Assembly: GCA_947471745.1 (NCBI GenBank)
Contig: CANJKZ010000410.1
Span: forward strand, 102,001-166,000
DNA: 64,000 nt
Source of the DNA: Closterium sp. Naga37s-1
Lineage: Eukaryota; Streptophyta; Zygnematophyceae; Desmidiales; Closteriaceae
Direction: 5' to 3'
Shown piece after piece: positions 59,687-64,000 of the stretch (its first letter is position 1; every line of letters starts with the position of its first letter). The notes under the pieces are model-generated. The model saw only the letters and a list, made by a program, of their open reading frames with translations. It did not search any database and had not been told where the DNA came from. The position numbers and the translations under genes were made by a program.

Positions 59687-62600
59687 CTAAAGCGTGGACA
59701 CTATGCACCACTGGCACACGCGAGGAACACCCGCATTGCCAAACGGCCGCACAGGCCTCCACACTGCCTCCTGCAACACAACCTCACTTCCTGCACTACC
59801 TTCCACACCCTCTCCGTCTCCATGCCCACCCCCAGGTGCTGATATTCCATTCCCCTGCTGCTCATGTGCAGGTGCATGCATGTTGGTACTAGCATTCTCT
59901 CTGATACCCGCTTGCCCCGCTTCACTTCTACACACAGGCCCATCTGCTCCGCCAATGTCCCCTTGGTTCGGGTGGCTGACACTCTGCCTGCTCGTCTCGT
60001 TCTCAGCCATTCCCCTCCCCAGAAGCCCCATTGCCGGGTCAGCACGAAGCCCCACTGCCACTTCACCATGACCGTCCATGCCTCCTTGCGCCTCATCACC
60101 TCCATGCCTAAACCCATGTCCCCTTCCATCTCCTCCACTGCTTCTCGCACAGTTGTCCCCCCTTCCGCTGTCCCGCTCATGCCTCACCTCCTGCCCCTCC
60201 TGCACGCCCCACAGCCTAGGCTGGAAGGCATTCACATACGGTGTGCGCTGCAGGAACCTGCCAGGATCCAACCCCACTGCTCCATCAACCGTAGCCGCCT
60301 CCACGCCCCCTTCCACCAGCAGCTTCCCATTCACCCCCACAACCCCAAACCCCCGGAACCTGCACACAGGAAGCCTCCCAGCGTCGCGCCAGGAGTTGGT
60401 ATGAGGCAGGTACTGTAGCACGTGGTGGCACATGGGTGCCACGTGGTTGGTGAGAACAAGGTGCCCATTGGCTGTGGTCAGGCGTGTGGCCACCAGCCCT
60501 GCCACGGTGCTTGGTGACATGCTCGGCACCACACGCCATGCAGACGGGGGGGACGTGCAACCCCACGTATGTGTCCCACTGCCTACTCTCTCATCCTCAC
60601 CACTCGCCCTACCCCCGCTCACATCCCCTGCCCCATGCTGCTCCCGCCTTCCCCCCCTGCCTTCCTTACTCCTCCTCCTGCCCCGTTCCGTTCCCCCCAA
60701 TACAGCAGCAACAGCAGCAGCCAGTGCAGGCGCGTCCAGCACCTGAGCAGACAGTGTCCGCGTGGCGCAGAGGGACGAGGTGGAAACCACCCAGAAGCTT
60801 TCATCCGCCAGCACAAGGCCCTGCGCGGAGCGAGTGGGGTGGGGCAGGGCGGGCAGGGGCAGCCAGCGGTTGGTGGTGGGATCGTACAGCTCTGCTGCCT
60901 GCAGAGCGTCGTCGCCCACCACTGCCCACTCCCTCGCCTCCCCCCCACTGCCATCGCTGCTGCCACCATCGGTACTCAGGGCAGTGTGTGCAGCATCAGT
61001 AGTAGCACCAGCGGCGATGGTGGTGGTGGTGATGGTGGTGGTGGTGCCAGTGCCGCCGGCCACTATGATGCGGCCGGAGGAGGGCAGCACGGCAGCAGCG
61101 AAGTTGAAGCGAGGCCATGTCATGTCCGCTAGCCGCCTCGCCTTGCCGGTTACCACGTTGTAACGCCACACGGCCCTCGCTGGGAGAATTGGAAGGGGGG
61201 AAGGGGATGGGAGGGGGGGAATGGGAGAATTGGACTATGAGGGTTGCAAGGAGGGAAACGAGAGGCTGCATACTGACTGTCAGACTGCTATCCCGTTTCA
61301 CCACCTCACGTCATTAGCTCAGCCCTCGCTCCCCCTCACTCCCTCCCGCCCATACCCCACACCACACCACCTTTCACCAACTCCTCGTCCTCACCCCCCA
61401 CCCCACTCACATGGGCCGCACACGCCCCCTCCCGGCGTGCAGCAGGCGGAGCTGCAGGAACCACCCAACAACAGGAGGCAGGGCCCGAGGGCAAGCAGCG
61501 TGGAGGAGTGGCAGATGCCGCGCATGGGCGGCAGGCACCCGTGGCTGTACCACCGCTGGGCTGCTGGGTCATACGCCCACAGCAGCGCCAGGGAAGACGA
61601 AGTGCCCGCGGGGGCTGTGGTGTACGGGGAGAGGGAGGCGGAGCGGGCGCGGGGGCTGTTGCTGACGGCTGTACGCTGCTGCTGCTGCTGCAGCAGCACA
61701 TGCGCTCTGGTCCGGTTCTTGGCTGCAGCAGCGTGGGCGTGAGAGGCTGCTAGCGGATGGACCTCGTCTTGTGCTGCACGCCCACGCCCTTGCCGTGCCG
61801 CTGCACTGCCCGCACCTCCCCCGCTTTCCTCATCCCCGTCTCTTACCTCCTCCCCGTTCCCCCCGTCCCCCACTTCCTCTCTGCTCGCAACATCGTCCTG
61901 CCCTCCCCCATCCACCCCCCACTCCCGCCGACCGCTGCCCCATAGGTCCACGCTGCTTACCCCCACCCCTCTCACTGTCGCCGTTGTCGTCGCCCCGCCT
62001 CCTCTACGACCGCCTCCCCCCCACACTCCCCCGCTCCCGCCACCGCCACTGGTACTGCCCGCGGCGTGCCCGCTACAGCTGCGCCTGCCGCCGCCGCCGC
62101 CGCTACAGCCGCCTTTGAACATCCACTCGACGGCGAACAGCCACGACTCGCTGCGACCGTCCGCGCGACGCAGGCGAAGGATATCAGGGCAGGCGACGAG
62201 GCGACGCCACGTGCGACAGACGGCGCGCATCCTGGGCCAATCGGAGCGCGGCAGGCGGATAAGGCAGTGCAGTAGCACGTCGGCGGGCAGTGCCGCAATC
62301 GAACATGCGGCGGCGGGAGGGGGGGAGAGGTGACGAGGTGACGGAAAGGGCACGGCTTGAGATCCAGAAGCGGGGTGACTTGTATCGGGGAAATGCAGTG
62401 CAGCATGCGAGGAAGAGCCGTCTATCCTGCTGGTACCGACGGCGTTCGTCGGATCGGGAACGGGCGCGAGTGAGGGAGTGGCCGCGTCGCAGCCATTAGC
62501 GGCGCGTAAACGGTGGCTCCAGAGGGACAGGTCTGACGTGGCTGGTGCGTCGACTGCCACGTCGGCTTGGACTGCGTGCGAAGCAAGCGGAGGGTCCGCG

Positions 62601-62845
62601 GGTCGAGCGCTGGTGCAACTACGACGGCGATGCTGGTGGGTGGCTCGACGCGCAGCTTCCTGGAAAGAGAGACGACGACGACGACGACTGCCGGTGCGGC
62701 TGCGTGTTCCGTTGCTGCCGCTGCTATCGCTGCTACCTTCGCTACTGCTGCTGCCGCTGCTGTTGCTGTTGCTGCTGCTAGTACCACTCGCGTCTTCGGC
62801 GCTCGGCGCTTCCTGCTTGGCACTGGCTGACTGCTGCTGGCCCAT
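59687..62845 (-). CDS. F-box/kelch-repeat protein, two exons
   Basis: Exon 1 is 62845-61411 and exon 2 is 61179-59687, joined in frame (975 residues). The start is the first ATG, 62843-62845 (MGQQQSAS); the frame upstream has no ATG. Residues 1-180 are Ser/Arg-rich and disordered. The F-box (IAALPADVLLHCLIRLPRSD, then VCRTWRRL) is at about 182-229. It is followed by a Gly-rich insert and kelch-like segments: LLWAYDPAAQRWYSHG with LLLLGG, VWRYNVVTGKARRLADM with RIIVAGG, AAELYDPTTNRWLPLPALP, and VLQYLPHTNSWRDAGRLP with KLLVEGG. F-box proteins recruit substrates to SCF ubiquitin ligases through SKP1, and kelch propellers bind the substrate. MGxxxS fits N-myristoylation. Low-complexity inserts are typical of GC-rich algal genes. 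The C-terminal 150 residues are low complexity. Substrate unknown. Confidence 0.8.
61180..61410 (-). other. Intron of the F-box/kelch gene (231 bp)
   Basis: On the minus strand the donor is CAT|GTGAGT and the acceptor CCCAG|CG. Phase 1 at the donor and two bases at the acceptor restore one Ser codon, giving VCGPS-RAVWRY. The interior is pyrimidine-rich near the acceptor. Exon frames on both sides stop within the intron, which supports splicing. Confidence 0.8.
62159..62302 (-). other. F-box domain coding segment
   Basis: Encodes IAALPADVLLHCLIRLPRSD through the LRRADGR end. The LP--(I/V)L---L-RLP core, the Trp in CRTWRRL and the spacing fit a SKP1-binding F-box. Confidence 0.85.
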
Positions 62846-64000
62846 GACCACGGAACGGGACACGCAAGATAGATCGAGTCTGCTACAATGAAAACCACAC
62901 CTATCCAAAATCTGCTGTGAATCTAGCTTCTTGGGTCAAAATAACCATTTAGGAGACCCTAGTTGAGGTGACAGGGGGCGTGAGGAGTGGAGGTTTGAAG
63001 ATGAGTATTTGTTGCATGCACGACGTCCATATTCAGTTCCCTGCTTGGAGGGAAGTATTGATGGGCTCGGCGATGTAAAACGTGGGCTGTCAAGGGCCAA
63101 ACCTGGCACGGAACTTCTTTCGTACGCCAATCAGACCGAATGACGCCTCTTTTCGAAGCTCGCGAACTGCGATGAGGACAAAATCTGACTCGGTAGTGTG
63201 CAAACTGATTGGGAAGGGCAATTAATGCATTCATTTGATAATTTCCTTATCATTTCTTTTCAGAATAAAGCTATGATGCGACAGCAACGTAGAATGATAA
63301 GCCAGACTTATTGTATCCAATCCAATCCAATCCAATCTAATCCAGGCACACCTATTTAGCTCTAGTCTCTCCATAATCTGATGAACCAACGGTACAGTAT
63401 GTAGCACGTTGTCGTCGCCCCCCAGAACTTTCCACACAACTTGGTACTTATATGCTGCCGAATCCCACTAGTGTGTCTACGCTGCTTTGCAACTGCTGAC
63501 ACCGTTTCTGGAACCACGATTATATACAACCAAGGTCCAATGTAGGTACTCCAACACAACCAAGGGGAGCACCACTACCCACCCATACAAATAAATGGTC
63601 CAGTGCAAGGTCCACCAAGAACTACCTGAGATGAGAATACCGTAAGGAATCACAAAAAGAGCACAGAGTGCAAGAAATGGGAGAAAAAGGAAACGGAGTT
63701 TCAAGTGAAAAATCGGACTCAAGATGCTGCAAGAACGTAACCGTCCATGGCTAACCACACTCCCACTCCTCAGAGGAGCCGTTTCCCTGAGACGGGCAGT
63801 GCAAGCAGCGCTCAGTACAACTACACGATGAGCCCATGGGCCTATTCATGACCAACTTCCCCACGCCACCCATGCTGCCGTTTCTCCACAATTCCACGAT
63901 ACCCTACCTTGATTCGAAAGGAACAGCAACAGCAGCAGCATCAAGCGATATCCTCCTCTCCCACCGTCAGCCAGTCGGTCTTATCCGACCCGCTACCACT
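62846..64000. promoter_or_regulatory. Upstream region of the F-box gene
   Basis: About 1.15 kb of mixed-composition sequence with no convincing ORF on either strand and no retrotransposon motif. It should contain the 5' UTR and promoter of the minus-strand F-box gene. A CCAAT array at 63316-63345 is the only distinctive signal. The small frames present have no recognised domains. Confidence 0.55.
63316..63345 (+). repeat. TCCAA pentamer array with four CCAAT boxes
   Basis: Four TCCAA units in a row, then TCTAA and TCCAG. This yields four CCAAT pentamers at 5-bp spacing, about 470 bp upstream of the F-box start codon. CCAAT is the core bound by NF-Y in either orientation. It may equally be a plain microsatellite. 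Confidence 0.7.

Noticed and set aside
60996-61304. His-rich minus-strand ORF (poly-His run)
   Set aside because: It is an alternative frame of the Thr-rich trinucleotide repeat in exon 2 of the F-box gene and crosses the intron.
62500-62900. Plus-strand Leu-rich ORFs at 62478-62891 that look like membrane segments
   Set aside because: They are antisense to Ser/Ala-rich repeats at the start of the F-box protein. A run of CTG/GCTGCT yields false hydrophobic stretches.

Overview
The window is eukaryotic and almost entirely transposon. About 59.5 kb is a nested pile of LTR retrotransposons, mostly Ty1/Copia with one Ty3/Gypsy remnant. One host gene, a two-exon F-box/kelch-repeat gene, lies on the minus strand near the right edge. 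The Copia-dominated nesting, the initiator-Met-tRNA primer sites and the many CAG-to-TAG nonsense changes (the CHG methylation context) suggest a streptophyte: a land plant or charophyte alga. I cannot name the species. No prokaryotic features, tRNA, rRNA or CRISPR were seen.

Layout: 1-803 is the tail of Copia A (minus), cut by Copia B (804-3063, minus, truncated). 3064-6231 holds an inverted pair of Gypsy fragments around an old solo LTR, plus a 78-bp direct repeat. Copia D (plus) is split into 6232-6765 and 13108-13895 by complete Copia C (6766-13102, target duplication GACCT). 14294-18709 is Copia G with a solo LTR inside (17111-17930, target duplication CCAGC). 18740-23738 is Copia I. 23739-30222 is the nearly intact Copia E, with one late stop. 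30223-36499 is the gag-less Copia F. Sequence 28546-36939 is repeated in tandem at 36940-45333. Copia J (plus, 45114 to about 59565) is split by Copia K (47188-56712, target duplication CCAAC). K contains L (54260-56269, target duplication CCGCT), a small LTR element with no recognisable gag or pol. The F-box gene follows at 59687-62845, then about 1.1 kb of upstream sequence.

B, C, F, G, I and K belong to one family with very short LTRs (119-133 bp). In the copies where the part survives, they share a polypurine tract, a long Gly/Ala-rich linker between integrase and reverse transcriptase, a conserved block of unknown function before the RT, an unusual Cys/His motif in gag and element-specific minisatellites in the 5' leader. 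L shares their polypurine tract and LTR end sequence and is probably mobilised by them. The E family (820-bp LTRs) and J (435-bp LTR) are separate lineages. Nesting gives relative ages: J before K before L, D before C, A before B.
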